Position numbers and translations under genes: made by a program. Below the pieces are notes generated by a model, which worked only from the letters and a program-made list of their open reading frames with translations, ran no database searches and was not told the origin of the DNA. 64,000 nt of DNA, taken from contig CAZTOU010000004.1 in NCBI GenBank assembly GCA_964615365.1, forward strand, positions 62,001 through 126,000, given 5' to 3'. Shown here piece by piece: positions 27,410 through 35,819 of the stretch; position 1 is the stretch's first letter; each line of letters opens with the position of its first letter. Source of the stretch: CAVXZE01 sp964615365. GTDB taxonomy: Bacteria; Myxococcota_A; UBA9160; UBA6930.

Positions 27410-27765
27410 TGGCCGCTGAGGGGCTCCCGATCGAGGTCACTTGCCAAGTTCCGGGCGTCTCGGTCTCTGGTTACTACGAGTGGCTGAATCACCCTCTCTC
27501 GGCGAGAGCGCTGCGCCACATCTGGCTGATGGAGCGAATCGCGTCGTTTACCACAGGTCTCGCAGGACATACGGAGTGCGACGAGTGCATGCCGAGCTGA
27601 CGCTGGGTCACGGAATCGCGGTGGGACGAGAAGCAGTCGCGAGGCTGATGCGCAGAGCAGGCCTGCAAGGGATCTCGGGTCGGCCTCGCTACCGAAAAGT
27701 GCCCAACGTGGCGACCGCTGCGGATCGCGTCCAGCGGCAGCTCCAACACGACGGCCGGGATCAGC
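27379..27765 (+). pseudogene. IS3-family transposase orfB, frameshifted and truncated
   Basis: The frame AAIRVMAAEGLPIEV, then GVSVSGYYEWLNHP is the usual OrfB N-terminus. After about 27540 the homologous sequence (YHRSRRTYGVRRVHAELTLG, then GLQGISGRPRYRK) continues in another frame, so there is a single-base-type frameshift; the original frame stops at 27600. Similarity ends at about GRDQL (27765), before the DDE integrase core. The gene is dead. Confidence 0.8.
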
Positions 27766-27974
27766 TTGAGCGGCGCGATGCGGACGACCTGGTCTCCGCT
27801 CAGACCGGGGCGACCCGTGTCGGAGCGTCGATCGCGGAGCAGGTCTTGGCGAACCAGCTCTCCGATCTCCGGACGCTCGTCCAGAATCCTGCCCGCCATC
27901 TGCAGCTCTCGGGTATGCTGATGCGGGCCCCACGAGGGCACCAGCGAAAGCTGCGTTTCTCGGAATTGGCGCAT
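27762..27974 (-). pseudogene. N-terminal fragment of an ISNCY/IS1182-like transposase
   Basis: From ATG 27974 the minus strand reads MRQFRETQLSLVPSW, then ELQMAGRILDERPEIGELV and TGRPGLSGDQVVRIAPLK, a typical transposase N-terminus (IS5/ISNCY-like, GRPGLS motif). Similarity stops at about 27762, where the inserted IS3 remnant begins. The C-terminal half lies at 26682-27007 on the same strand, so both are parts of one interrupted gene with some middle sequence lost. Confidence 0.75.
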
Positions 27975-28079
27975 TGCTTTACCCCCCAGTTTGGCGATTC
28001 GCGTGTCAGGTCGGTGACTTGGCAGAAACCAACCTACACGAATCGCAACGCAAACTGGGACAGCGATTGCGCCAATTCC
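27962..28079. repeat. Large imperfect inverted repeat over the transposase start
   Basis: Left arm 27962-28006 and right arm 28036-28079 are near reverse complements (GGAATTGGCGCA at the outer end of each; CCCAGTTTG and GATTCG blocks inside), with a 29-nt loop. The left arm contains the start codon of the ISNCY-like transposase fragment. It could be an IS terminal structure or a hairpin that masks transposase translation. The region is AT-richer than the flanks. Confidence 0.7.
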
Positions 28080-28120
28080 CTTTCCACACAACTACTTCCG
28101 AATTTCAAGACGGGAACTAG

Positions 28121-29422
28121 CTAAAAGCGGTAGAGGCCGCGCCACTTCATGATACGCCTCCTCAGCCGACCTCCCAGATGAATCACCCAGCTTACCGGCC
28201 TCAGGGGCCAGGGATTGTAGAAGACCGGCAGGAGCAGGCTCTGGTCCGGGTCCACCACGCGCTCCTCCACCGCCAGGCGAAACAGCGGCGTCTCCGGATA
28301 GATGCGCATGTTGGTGATAGCGACGAATTCCAGAGCCCGATACTTCCGAGGCCAGAGCAGCGCCGCTCGAGCCAGCAGGAGGAAATCGCGGATTCTCGCC
28401 CGTGGTCCGTTGAACATCAACTGAAGGCCGAAGCGCGGATGCGAGGCGTTTTCGAACAATCCGAGCACCTCTTCGATCTGCTCCTCGTTGATCTCCTTTT
28501 GAAGCGCGTCCAATGTCGCCTGACTCAGCCCGTCCGGAGAGAACTCGAACAGCTCGCATCCGGCCTCGGCGGCCAACTCCAGGAAGGGGCGATCGAACCC
28601 GCGCATGGTGAAGTAAGCTGTCCAGGTCAGCCCGAGCTTCCGCCGAGCGAGAGCACGACAGATCTGGGCTGCATGCTCCCGAGGTTCGTTGAAGATGGCA
28701 TCGGCAAAGGCAAACCGTCGGATGCCATGCTCCTTCGAAAGCTGCTCCAACTCGTCGACCACCCGATCCGGATTTCTCAGCCGCAGCCGCCTCCCATTCA
28801 AGTAGGGATAGTTGCAGTACAGGCACCGATGGGCGCATCCCCGTTTGGACTGGATGCCGAGCTGAAACGCCTCGTCCTGATAGGGAGAGGGGTCCAGGAA
28901 GCGGTGCGGAAACGGTGGGTCCGAGATGTCCGGTAACGGGGCTGATCCGGTGTACACCAACTGACTTCGGTCCCGGTAATAGAGGCCGGGGACTGACTCC
29001 GGAGCACCGAGGCTATGAAGCAAGGCCCGCAGCACGAGCTCACCCTCTCGCTCTACCCCCAAATCGAATTGCGGGATGGCCTCCATCACCTCCCGCGGGA
29101 ACATGGAGAACCCCGGTCCCCCGACGACAAAGGTCGCCTCGTCGGCGAGCTCGCGCAGCCAGCTCACAAACCCGGGAAGAGGTCGGAAGTAGGAGAACGG
29201 GTCATGGGACTGAGTGGTGTCGATGTTTCTCAACCCGAGGCCGATGACCTCCGGGCGAAAACGATCGATCCGGTCTTCGATCTCATCCCTCGTACAGCAG
29301 TTGGCGTCCAGCACCTGGGTCTCGTGATGGTCCCCGATACCGGCGGCGATGGTTACCAGCCCGAGGGGGTAGACTGGCGTCTGAGTCCGGCCGAGGGGAG
29401 CTTGGACCAGCAGCACCCTCAC
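28121..29422 (-). CDS. B12-binding-domain radical SAM protein
   Basis: 433 residues. The GTG start at 29422 overlaps the stop of the upstream acetyltransferase gene (GTGA) and gives an N-terminus VRVLLVQAPLGRTQTP that fits the cobalamin-binding-type domain; the pattern continues with FVVGGPGFSMFP. Cys196, Cys200 and Cys203 in RGCAHRCLYC form the radical SAM cluster motif; RRFAFADAIFNEP and FEFSPDGLS follow. It differs clearly from the radical SAM protein at 23034. Such enzymes often carry out methylations or rearrangements in lipid, hopanoid or antibiotic pathways. It closes a three-gene minus-strand operon with a WecD-like and a GtrB-like gene. Substrate unknown. Confidence 0.85.
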   Translation of the reverse strand: MRVLLVQAPLGRTQTPVYPLGLVTIAAGIGDHHETQVLDANCCTRDEIEDRIDRFRPEVIGLGLRNIDTTQSHDPFSYFRPLPGFVSWLRELADEATFVVGGPGFSMFPREVMEAIPQFDLGVEREGELVLRALLHSLGAPESVPGLYYRDRSQLVYTGSAPLPDISDPPFPHRFLDPSPYQDEAFQLGIQSKRGCAHRCLYCNYPYLNGRRLRLRNPDRVVDELEQLSKEHGIRRFAFADAIFNEPREHAAQICRALARRKLGLTWTAYFTMRGFDRPFLELAAEAGCELFEFSPDGLSQATLDALQKEINEEQIEEVLGLFENASHPRFGLQLMFNGPRARIRDFLLLARAALLWPRKYRALEFVAITNMRIYPETPLFRLAVEERVVDPDQSLLLPVFYNPWPLRPVSWVIHLGGRLRRRIMKWRGLYRF

Positions 29423-30426
29423 CGGGGGGGGCTCTCCCGTTTCTGATCGAGGTTCAGATGGAAGGTGACCGTTCCGGTGACCGGTAGAAAGCCGGCGTCG
29501 ATCAGTGCCGCCGATGCGAAGCCGTTTTCGACGTGCACCGGCGTCTCGACGTACCGCACCTGGTCCCGAAGGCGCCCCAACGCCTCGATGTTGATGGCGG
29601 TCAGAATCCCCGCGCCGCGATGGTCGGGAGACACGCCGCCGAGCTCGTTGTGGGCGATCCGCTCTCCGAGCACCGAGGCGGCCAGGGGATCCTCCCGCCA
29701 GGTGTGAAAGGCGACGATCTCTTCGCCGTCCAGCGCCAGCAGCAGCCCCCCGCGACCGCCGAGATAGGCCAGCATCCAGGCCTCGAACCGCTCCAGGGCC
29801 TTCGCGCTCAGGGTCGGATCGAGACCGAAGCGATTGGGAAAGCCGGAGAAGCAGCCTCGAACCAGCTCCAGCAGCCGCGGCTGATCTCCGCTTTCCGCCA
29901 GCCGATAGCTCCAGGGGCCCTCGGGTCGCCGATCCTGGACGGCGGACGGCATCGCTGCGAGGGTGACGATGCTGTCCATCAGTCTGAAGCCGAGATCCTC
30001 CAGCGCGTGACAGGTCTGCGAGTCGCTGCACCGGATCCGTGTCGACAGGTGGGAGATGGGAGCCTCCCGGGCGAGGTCCAGCCCCACTCCCAACAGGTGT
30101 CGGCGCACCTCGATGGGGGAATCCGCGCCGGGCGTGAGCCACGGACCGTCGATCTGCCCCAGAGGTAGGCCGAATAGCCGGCTGTCCCACTCGAGCCTTC
30201 GCAAGAGGAGCAGACCGACGGCAGAGCCGTCCTCCTCCGCGGCGATCAAGCTGTCCCCACCGGACAGAGCCTCGGTCAACCAGGACTGGAAGTAGGCGCG
30301 CCGCTCGGGCTCGCCAAGCCAACGGCAATGACCGTACGGGAGGGAGGTGACGGTGCCGAGGGCAGCGAGCGTGCCGTCCAGCTCGTCCGAGGAGACGGGT
30401 CTCGTCCTAAGCCTGGGCGTCATCAC
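29419..30426 (-). CDS. GNAT acetyltransferase, WecD-like
   Basis: 335 residues. The N-terminal half has LEWDSRLFGLPLGQIDGPWL, a hallmark of the dTDP-fucosamine acetyltransferase (WecD/RffC) group, and the C-terminal half has GGVSPDHRGAGILTAI, the GNAT acetyl-CoA-binding loop (Q/RxxGxG/A type). It is longer than Escherichia coli WecD (224 residues), apparently with two GNAT-like halves. Its gene overlaps the upstream GT2 gene by 20 nt and the downstream radical SAM gene by 4 nt. With wecE divergent from this operon, a role in N-acetylating a 4-amino-4,6-dideoxy sugar is likely. Confidence 0.75.
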   Translation of the reverse strand: MMTPRLRTRPVSSDELDGTLAALGTVTSLPYGHCRWLGEPERRAYFQSWLTEALSGGDSLIAAEEDGSAVGLLLLRRLEWDSRLFGLPLGQIDGPWLTPGADSPIEVRRHLLGVGLDLAREAPISHLSTRIRCSDSQTCHALEDLGFRLMDSIVTLAAMPSAVQDRRPEGPWSYRLAESGDQPRLLELVRGCFSGFPNRFGLDPTLSAKALERFEAWMLAYLGGRGGLLLALDGEEIVAFHTWREDPLAASVLGERIAHNELGGVSPDHRGAGILTAINIEALGRLRDQVRYVETPVHVENGFASAALIDAGFLPVTGTVTFHLNLDQKRESPPR

Positions 30427-31417
30427 CCCGGTCCGGTGGCCCGCTGTCCTCGGCGACGACGTAGAAGGGATGGCGGGCGACCCTGCCGTGAACGCTGGTC
30501 AGAACCTCTCCCAGCAGCCCGAGCACCAGGAACTGCACGCCCATGAAGAAGCTCATGATGAGGACGATCTGAAGCTGGGGGGGGAGCCATACACCGAAGG
30601 TGAAGCGGAGAAGGAGGAGGATCAGGCCGGCGGCCAGTGAAACCGAGCCGAGGATCCCGCCGATCAGCGCCACCACCTGAAACGGCTTCCTCGAGAAGTG
30701 GATCAGGAAGTCGAAGGCCACGGAGAGCAGCCTGAAGAAGGTGTATCCGGATCGCCCTCCCTGCCGCAAGCGGTGAGAGATGGGAATCTCCACCGGATCG
30801 GCCGCCAGACTGACCATCAGCGGCTTGAGGAACCGCCTCATCTCACCAAAGCTCTCCAGTTGACGTCCGATGCGATGATCGATTCCGACCAGACCACTCC
30901 CGTAGTCTCGAAGCCGGACCCCGGTCACCGATCCGGCCATCAGCTGGAAGAGCCAGGCCGGGAAACGCCGCCTCACCAGCGGCTCGCGGTTCTTCCGTCG
31001 CCACCCGTTGACGAAATCGTGACCTTCGTCGAGCTTGTCGAGCAGCAGGGGGATGTCCTCGGGCGCGTACTCGAGGTCACCGTCGATGGTGAGAATGCTG
31101 CGACCGGCGGCGGCGGCGATGCCCGCGGAGAGCGCAGCGTGCTGGCCAAAGTTCTGCGGGAATCGGATCAGTCGGAGCTGCGCGACCTCAGTCAGTATCT
31201 CGCCCAGGATCCGGGCCGATTGGTCCGGGCTGCCATCGTCCACCGCGATGATCTCGAAGCGAACGCCGCGATCGGTGAGCACGCCGGCGATCCGCCTGAC
31301 CAGCTCCGCGATGGTCGGTTGGACACCGTAGACCGGGATCACCACGGAGACATCCAGCCGAGGTGGTCGAGAGAAGTCCCTCGAACCGTCCGACCCGGGA
31401 GATGAATCGTTCGGCAT
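30407..31417 (-). CDS. GT2 glycosyltransferase, GtrB/ArnC-like
   Basis: 336 residues from ATG 31417 (ATG 31429 is possible). VSVVIPVYGVQPTIAELV, AVDDGSPDQSARIL, QNFGQHAALSAG and TIDGDLEYAPEDIPLLL (DxD motif DGD) mark the GT2 subfamily that loads sugars on undecaprenyl phosphate. Two C-terminal membrane helices (about 240-265 and 280-305) are as in GtrB/ArnC/DPM1-with-TM proteins. Gene order with WecD-like and wecE suggests that it may transfer the acetylated amino sugar, or another sugar, to the carrier. First gene of its operon; divergent from wecE with a 210-nt gap. Confidence 0.85.
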   Translation of the reverse strand: MPNDSSPGSDGSRDFSRPPRLDVSVVIPVYGVQPTIAELVRRIAGVLTDRGVRFEIIAVDDGSPDQSARILGEILTEVAQLRLIRFPQNFGQHAALSAGIAAAAGRSILTIDGDLEYAPEDIPLLLDKLDEGHDFVNGWRRKNREPLVRRRFPAWLFQLMAGSVTGVRLRDYGSGLVGIDHRIGRQLESFGEMRRFLKPLMVSLAADPVEIPISHRLRQGGRSGYTFFRLLSVAFDFLIHFSRKPFQVVALIGGILGSVSLAAGLILLLLRFTFGVWLPPQLQIVLIMSFFMGVQFLVLGLLGEVLTSVHGRVARHPFYVVAEDSGPPDRGDDAQA

Positions 31418-31627
31418 GCAGTGCTCCATTGACGCTGATGGTCTCAGAACCCCCCCCGATTCGCCACCCGGAGCGAGTCGATGCCGCCTGCAGGTTCGCG
31501 ACGCCTCCTCCCGGGGGGTCGTTGTGGTAGCATCGCTTCCGGCCATGGCAAGGCAAGCTGGCGCCAAACCCTTCGGTGACCGCGTCGCGCGCGTCGGTAG
31601 CGCACGATTTCCACTCGAGGAGAGGGA

Positions 31628-32770
31628 GTGAAGCGCTACCGGATCCCCTTCAACCGGCCGGCGCTCGTGGGCGAGGAGCTTCGCTACGTCCGAGAGGCCA
31701 TCGAAGGCGGTCATATCTCGGGAGACGGGCCCTTCACGCGACGCTGCTGCGAGTTGCTCGAGTCCTGGCTGCACGTGGAGAGTGCGATGCTGACGACTTC
31801 GTGCACCCACGCCCTCGAAATGTGCGCGCTGCTCCTCGAGATCGAGCCGGGTGACGAGGTGATCGTACCTTCCTTCGCCTTCGTGACGACGGTCGGCGCC
31901 TTCGCGCTTCGAGGCGCGAGACCGATCTTCGCAGACATCCGCACAGACACGCTGAACCTGGACGAAGCGGCGCTCGCCGAGAAGATCACCCCGAGGACCA
32001 AGGCGATCGTGCTGCTCCACTACGGCGGTGTCGCCTGCGAGATGGACGAGATCGAGAGGATCTCCGTGGAGACGGGCGTTCCCGTGATCGAGGACAACGC
32101 TCACGGGCTGTTGGGGAAGTACCGCGGTCGAGATCTCGGGACGTTCGGCTGCCTCGCCACGCTGAGCTTTCACGAGACGAAGAACTTCATCTGCGGCGAA
32201 GGCGGTGCCCTCCTCGTGAACCGGAGCGACTGGATCGAGCGGGCGGAGATCATCCGCGAGAAGGGAACGGACCGCAATCGCTTCTTCCGCGGCCAGGTCG
32301 ACAAGTACACCTGGGTGGACCGCGGCTCGAGCTATCTCCCATCGGAGATCCTGGCCGCTTTCCTCTACGGCCAGCTCGAGCGTCGAGAGCTCGTGCAGAC
32401 GCGGCGGATGGAGATCTGGCGGCGATACCAGGAGGAGCTCGGCGAATGGGCGGCGGAGCGCGGCGTCGGGCTGCCGCGCATTCCACCGCACTGTGCCCAT
32501 CCTTCCCACCTATTCTATCTGATCCTGCCTTCCCTCGAGTCGCGTACGCGTCTCATCGATCACCTCGCCGGTAGCGGCATCCTGGCGGTCTTCCACTACC
32601 AACCGCTGCACCTCTCGAAGATGGGCCGTCGATTCGGGGGACACCCCGGCCTCTGCCCCGTCACGGAGAACGTGAGCGACCGTCTGCTTCGATTGCCGCT
32701 CTACTGGGGCCTCACCGAAGGCGAGCAAGCCGAGGTGATCGAGGCGCTTCGCGGATTCGAACCCGGGTGA
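31628..32770 (+). CDS. wecE: dTDP-4-amino-4,6-dideoxygalactose transaminase
   Basis: 380 residues; GTG start 31628 with a GAGGAGAGGG ribosome site right upstream. The protein aligns by eye with E. coli WecE/RffA almost end to end: IPFNRPALVGEELRYV, SGDGPFTRRC, LTTSCTHALEMCALLLEI, HYGGVACEMDEI, SFHETKNF (Lys185 binds PLP), REKGTDRNRFFRGQVDKYTW, then DRGSSYLPSEI. WecE converts dTDP-4-keto-6-deoxyglucose with glutamate to the 4-amino-4,6-dideoxygalactose used for Fuc4NAc. A WecD-like acetyltransferase lies in the divergent operon. The dTDP-sugar genes rmlA/rmlB are not in the window. The next gene overlaps by 1 nt. Confidence 0.95.
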   Translation: MKRYRIPFNRPALVGEELRYVREAIEGGHISGDGPFTRRCCELLESWLHVESAMLTTSCTHALEMCALLLEIEPGDEVIVPSFAFVTTVGAFALRGARPIFADIRTDTLNLDEAALAEKITPRTKAIVLLHYGGVACEMDEIERISVETGVPVIEDNAHGLLGKYRGRDLGTFGCLATLSFHETKNFICGEGGALLVNRSDWIERAEIIREKGTDRNRFFRGQVDKYTWVDRGSSYLPSEILAAFLYGQLERRELVQTRRMEIWRRYQEELGEWAAERGVGLPRIPPHCAHPSHLFYLILPSLESRTRLIDHLAGSGILAVFHYQPLHLSKMGRRFGGHPGLCPVTENVSDRLLRLPLYWGLTEGEQAEVIEALRGFEPG

Positions 32771-34350
32771 TGCCGAGCCCGACGACCAGGTCGGCGAGAG
32801 CGGGCGCGGCGTTCGCCGCCTTCGTCTCGATCGCACTCGTCGCGACGGCCCACCTCCTCTTTGGCGACTGGAACCTCGACATCGGAGACGAGGGCTTCCT
32901 CTGGTACGGAGTGCTGCGGACCGCGGCCGGCGAGGTTCCGCTCCGGGACTTCCAGTCCTACGAGCCGGGTCGCTACTACTGGGGCGCGCTGTGGTCGCTG
33001 GGGCTCGGGAAGGGGATCCTCGCGCTTCGCCTCTCCTGCAGGATCTTCCAGGCGCTGGGCCTCTTCTGCGGACTGCTGGTCGCCCGCAGGTTCGTCACCC
33101 ATCCCGCCTGGCTCCTCCCGGTCGGACTCGTGCTCGCCCTGTGGATGTTCCCGCAGCACAAGCTCTTCGAATCCTCGCTGTCGATGATGGCGGTGTACGT
33201 CGGCCTGCGCCTGCTCGAGACGCACTCGCGGCTCGGTCTCTTCGGCGTCGGCACCTTCGTGGGCTTCGCCAGCTTCTTCGGCCGCAACCACGCGCTCTAC
33301 GCCGGCCTCGGCATCCTGTTACTCGCGCTGTGGCTCCACTGGAAGCGGCGCGAGGACCGGTTCTTCACCCGGTTCGCCACGCTCGGGGGGGGCGTCCTCG
33401 TGGGGTGCTTCCCCTTGATGGGGATGATGCTGTGGGTGCCGGGATTCGGCGAGAGCTTCCTCGAGTCGGTGCGCTTCACCCTCGAGCACGACGCGAACCT
33501 TCCGGTGCCCGTTCCCTGGCCCTGGCAGACCGACTACACCGCCTTGAGTTGGCAAGAGCGCACTGGGAGCTTCGCCCTGGGAAGCACCTTCGCGCTCGCA
33601 CCCCTCGTCTATGGGCTCGGCCTGTTGACCATGCTCCGCACCCGGACCGAGCAGCTCCAGCAGCGCTCCGCTCTCATCGCCGCTACGGCGGTCGGCGTCT
33701 TCTACCTCCATCACGCGTCCGTGCGCTCGGACGCACTGCACCTCGCTCAGTGCGTCCACCCGCTGCTCCTGGCGGGCCTTGCCATCCCCGCGGCTTTCGA
33801 CCTGCTGCGCGGAAGACTCCCCACCCTCGCGATCTGGAGCGGAATCGCGCTCCTCACGGTGTCGTTCGTTCCGAACTACGACGCCACGTTTCCGCTGCGC
33901 TTCCAGCCCAGAGTGACCATGGTCACGCAGCGAATCATGGGAGACGAGCTGCGGCTTGCCTGGCCCCGCGCCAAGTATCTCGCCAGCATCAAGGAGATCG
34001 TCCGGCGCCGGGTACCCGAGGACGAAACCATCCTGATCGCCCCCCACATGGCTGCGCTCTATCCGCTGCTGCGAAAGACCTCCCCCGTCTGGGGACTCGC
34101 CTTTCTCTGGGAAGCCGATGCGCAGGGAGAAGGCGAGATCATCCGCGACCTGGAGCGAAAGCGGGTGAACTGGGCCCTCGTCCTGGACATCCCCATCGAC
34201 GGAAGGGACGAGCTGCGCTTCAGCCAGTCCCATCGAAGAGTCTGGGAGTATCTCACCCGGGAGTTCGTGCGGATCGAGGATCCCGCGCTGCCGGGCATGC
34301 ACGTGCTCTTCCGGCGCCGTCCCCCGGGCCCCGGTGCAGAGCCCTGGTGA
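32770..34350 (+). CDS. Polytopic GT-C-like glycosyltransferase
   Basis: 526 residues. ATG 32770 overlaps the stop of wecE by one base (TGATG). After the first helix comes LDIGDEGFLWYGVLRTAAGE (Asp40-Glu41), then VPLRDFQSYEPGRYYWG: the acidic first loop and the RDF..YxPGRYY motif are typical of a GT39/PMT-like membrane family in which the acidic pair is catalytic. About ten hydrophobic segments follow, then a soluble end of about 130 residues. Coupling to wecE suggests a transferase acting on the Fuc4NAc-containing glycan or its carrier, but the substrate is unknown. Confidence 0.75.
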   Translation: MPSPTTRSARAGAAFAAFVSIALVATAHLLFGDWNLDIGDEGFLWYGVLRTAAGEVPLRDFQSYEPGRYYWGALWSLGLGKGILALRLSCRIFQALGLFCGLLVARRFVTHPAWLLPVGLVLALWMFPQHKLFESSLSMMAVYVGLRLLETHSRLGLFGVGTFVGFASFFGRNHALYAGLGILLLALWLHWKRREDRFFTRFATLGGGVLVGCFPLMGMMLWVPGFGESFLESVRFTLEHDANLPVPVPWPWQTDYTALSWQERTGSFALGSTFALAPLVYGLGLLTMLRTRTEQLQQRSALIAATAVGVFYLHHASVRSDALHLAQCVHPLLLAGLAIPAAFDLLRGRLPTLAIWSGIALLTVSFVPNYDATFPLRFQPRVTMVTQRIMGDELRLAWPRAKYLASIKEIVRRRVPEDETILIAPHMAALYPLLRKTSPVWGLAFLWEADAQGEGEIIRDLERKRVNWALVLDIPIDGRDELRFSQSHRRVWEYLTREFVRIEDPALPGMHVLFRRRPPGPGAEPW

Positions 34351-34360
34351 GAAACGCGGG

Positions 34361-35632
34361 CTAGGAGTCGATGACCCGAGGTCCCGGCGTCCGGGCGGCG
34401 TCGCCCGCGAGCAGCGTCTCGACGGAGTCCACGACGTCCGCGGGCTCGATGCCGGCCATGCACTTCGCCTGCGCGAACCAGCAGGACAGCACCTTGTTGT
34501 CGTGGACGAACATACAGGGCGAGCAGGCGAGCTTCTGGTGGTGGACGATGTGCCGCTGCCCCGGGGTGCTCGAGAGCGGAGCGTAGAGCGCGGGAGTCTC
34601 CGGTCCGAAGAGCGCCACGATCGGTGCACCCACCGCCGCGGCGATGTGCATCGGGCCGCTGTCGTTCGTCACCACGACCGCGGCGTGGGCCAAGAGGGCG
34701 ATCAGTTCGAAGACGTCGGTCTCACCCGCCAGGTTGACTACCCGGGGTTCCAGATCCGACCCCCGCACCAGCGACTCGACGAACTCCCGCTCCATCGGCG
34801 ACCCGATCAGCACCGCGTTCACGCTGCACCTGGCCAGGAGATCCACGAGGAAGCGGGTGACGTGGCTGGTTGGCCAACGGCGCTCGAGGGCCATGTCGCC
34901 GGCGTTGGGGTTCACGACCACGATCGGCTCTCCCTCCCGCCATGCGGGCTCTTGCGACAGCCGGCGCCGACAGCTCTCCCACGAGCCGTCCGGCGGGGAT
35001 ACCCTCGGCATCACGCCCGCCCGCGTCAGGTCCTCGGATTCGACGGGGGTCATGTAATCCCCTCGCAAGACCGTCAGGAAATTCGACGCCACGTGGTGAT
35101 AGGCGTTGAAGGGGACCTCGACGTCGTGCAGCTTGCCCCGCCAGTTGCCCTTGGCGCTGAAGCCGTGCGACCAGGTGGGACCCGCCAAGAAGGAGAAGAT
35201 TGCCGAGAAGCGGGTAAAGAACTCGAGATCCAGCAGAAGGTCGTAGCCTTCACGGCGAATCGACCACAAGGTGCGCAGCGTGGCGAGCAGGAACCGAAGG
35301 GTCCCGCCGCCGAGGTCGATCGTGATCCGTCGATCGATCTCGGGATACATCTTCAGGATCGGCGCGTTCTCGAGCAGAGTGACGAAGTCGATGCGCGCGT
35401 TGGGGTAGCGGACGCGGAGCTTGTCGAGGAGAGGAGAGGCCAGCACGATGCTACCCATCCCCCACATCTTGAGCAGCAGGATCTTTCGCACCCGGTCCGG
35501 AGGCGGCGGCCCCCCTCGGCGCCCGAAGAGCCGCTTCGCGCCCAGAAGAATCGCGCACACCACGGGCCCGACACGACGGTCGACCCACAGGGCGATTTCG
35601 TATCGGCGTCTTTCGGGCCGCGGGTCCTGCAT
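34361..35632 (-). CDS. GT9 heptosyltransferase-like glycosyltransferase
   Basis: 423 residues from ATG 35632; the longer upstream frame overlaps the divergent gene region and is not convincing. ILLLKMWGMGSIVLASPLLD is the N-terminal GT9 motif, VVVNPNAGD lies mid-protein, and VVTNDSGPMHIAAAVGAP with LFGPETP is the C-terminal nucleotide-sugar site shared by WaaC/WaaF/WaaQ proteins. It adds heptose or another sugar to LPS core-like acceptors from ADP-heptose-type donors at the cytoplasmic face. It lies convergent with the GT-C gene (10 bp gap) and divergent from a sulfatase-TPR gene. A C-terminal Cys cluster (LACSPCMF, LSCWFAQAKC) is noticeable. Confidence 0.85.
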   Translation of the reverse strand: MQDPRPERRRYEIALWVDRRVGPVVCAILLGAKRLFGRRGGPPPPDRVRKILLLKMWGMGSIVLASPLLDKLRVRYPNARIDFVTLLENAPILKMYPEIDRRITIDLGGGTLRFLLATLRTLWSIRREGYDLLLDLEFFTRFSAIFSFLAGPTWSHGFSAKGNWRGKLHDVEVPFNAYHHVASNFLTVLRGDYMTPVESEDLTRAGVMPRVSPPDGSWESCRRRLSQEPAWREGEPIVVVNPNAGDMALERRWPTSHVTRFLVDLLARCSVNAVLIGSPMEREFVESLVRGSDLEPRVVNLAGETDVFELIALLAHAAVVVTNDSGPMHIAAAVGAPIVALFGPETPALYAPLSSTPGQRHIVHHQKLACSPCMFVHDNKVLSCWFAQAKCMAGIEPADVVDSVETLLAGDAARTPGPRVIDS

Positions 35633-35727
35633 CCCGACCGATTCTAGCCCGGATCGCTCACGAAGCTCCAATCGAGGACACCGGGAGCGCAGCACCAGAA
35701 GCGCTGCCCAAGACGCTATGACCGCGA

Positions 35728-35755
35728 TTGTGAAAGGGAAGCAGAGCAGTATACT
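35728..35755 (+). promoter_or_regulatory. Candidate sigma-70-type promoter for sulfatase-TPR gene
   Basis: TTGTGA (35728-35733), a 16-nt gap and TATACT (35750-35755) lie in the 187-nt divergent gap before the sulfatase-TPR gene. TATACT is a good -10 match and stands out in GC-rich DNA. Transcription would begin near 35762, which fits a GTG start at 35820 better than the ATG at 35766. Confidence 0.4.
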
Positions 35756-35819
35756 GGCCGTGTTCATGCTGCTATTACGCAGGAATAGCGGCCTGCGGCA
35801 GCGGGCGTCGGATCGAGCG

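Larger units (their letters stand above)
27008..27765 (+). mobile_element. Truncated IS3-family element inserted in an older IS
   Basis: The left end begins TGAACCGCCCCGGGTTTGCC, like IS3-type terminal repeats, at 27008. It carries orfA (27104-27409) and a frameshifted, truncated orfB. The expected right-end inverted repeat is not found; the sequence switches at about 27762-27767 into the N-terminal coding part of the older transposase on the opposite strand. So the element landed in that gene and then lost its right part by deletion. Confidence 0.75.

Noticed and set aside
28121..30328. Extension of the radical SAM gene to a 735-codon frame
   Set aside because: The extra N-terminal part is Arg/Pro-rich and lies over the WecD-like gene; the GTG at 29422, coupled to that gene's stop, is the natural start.
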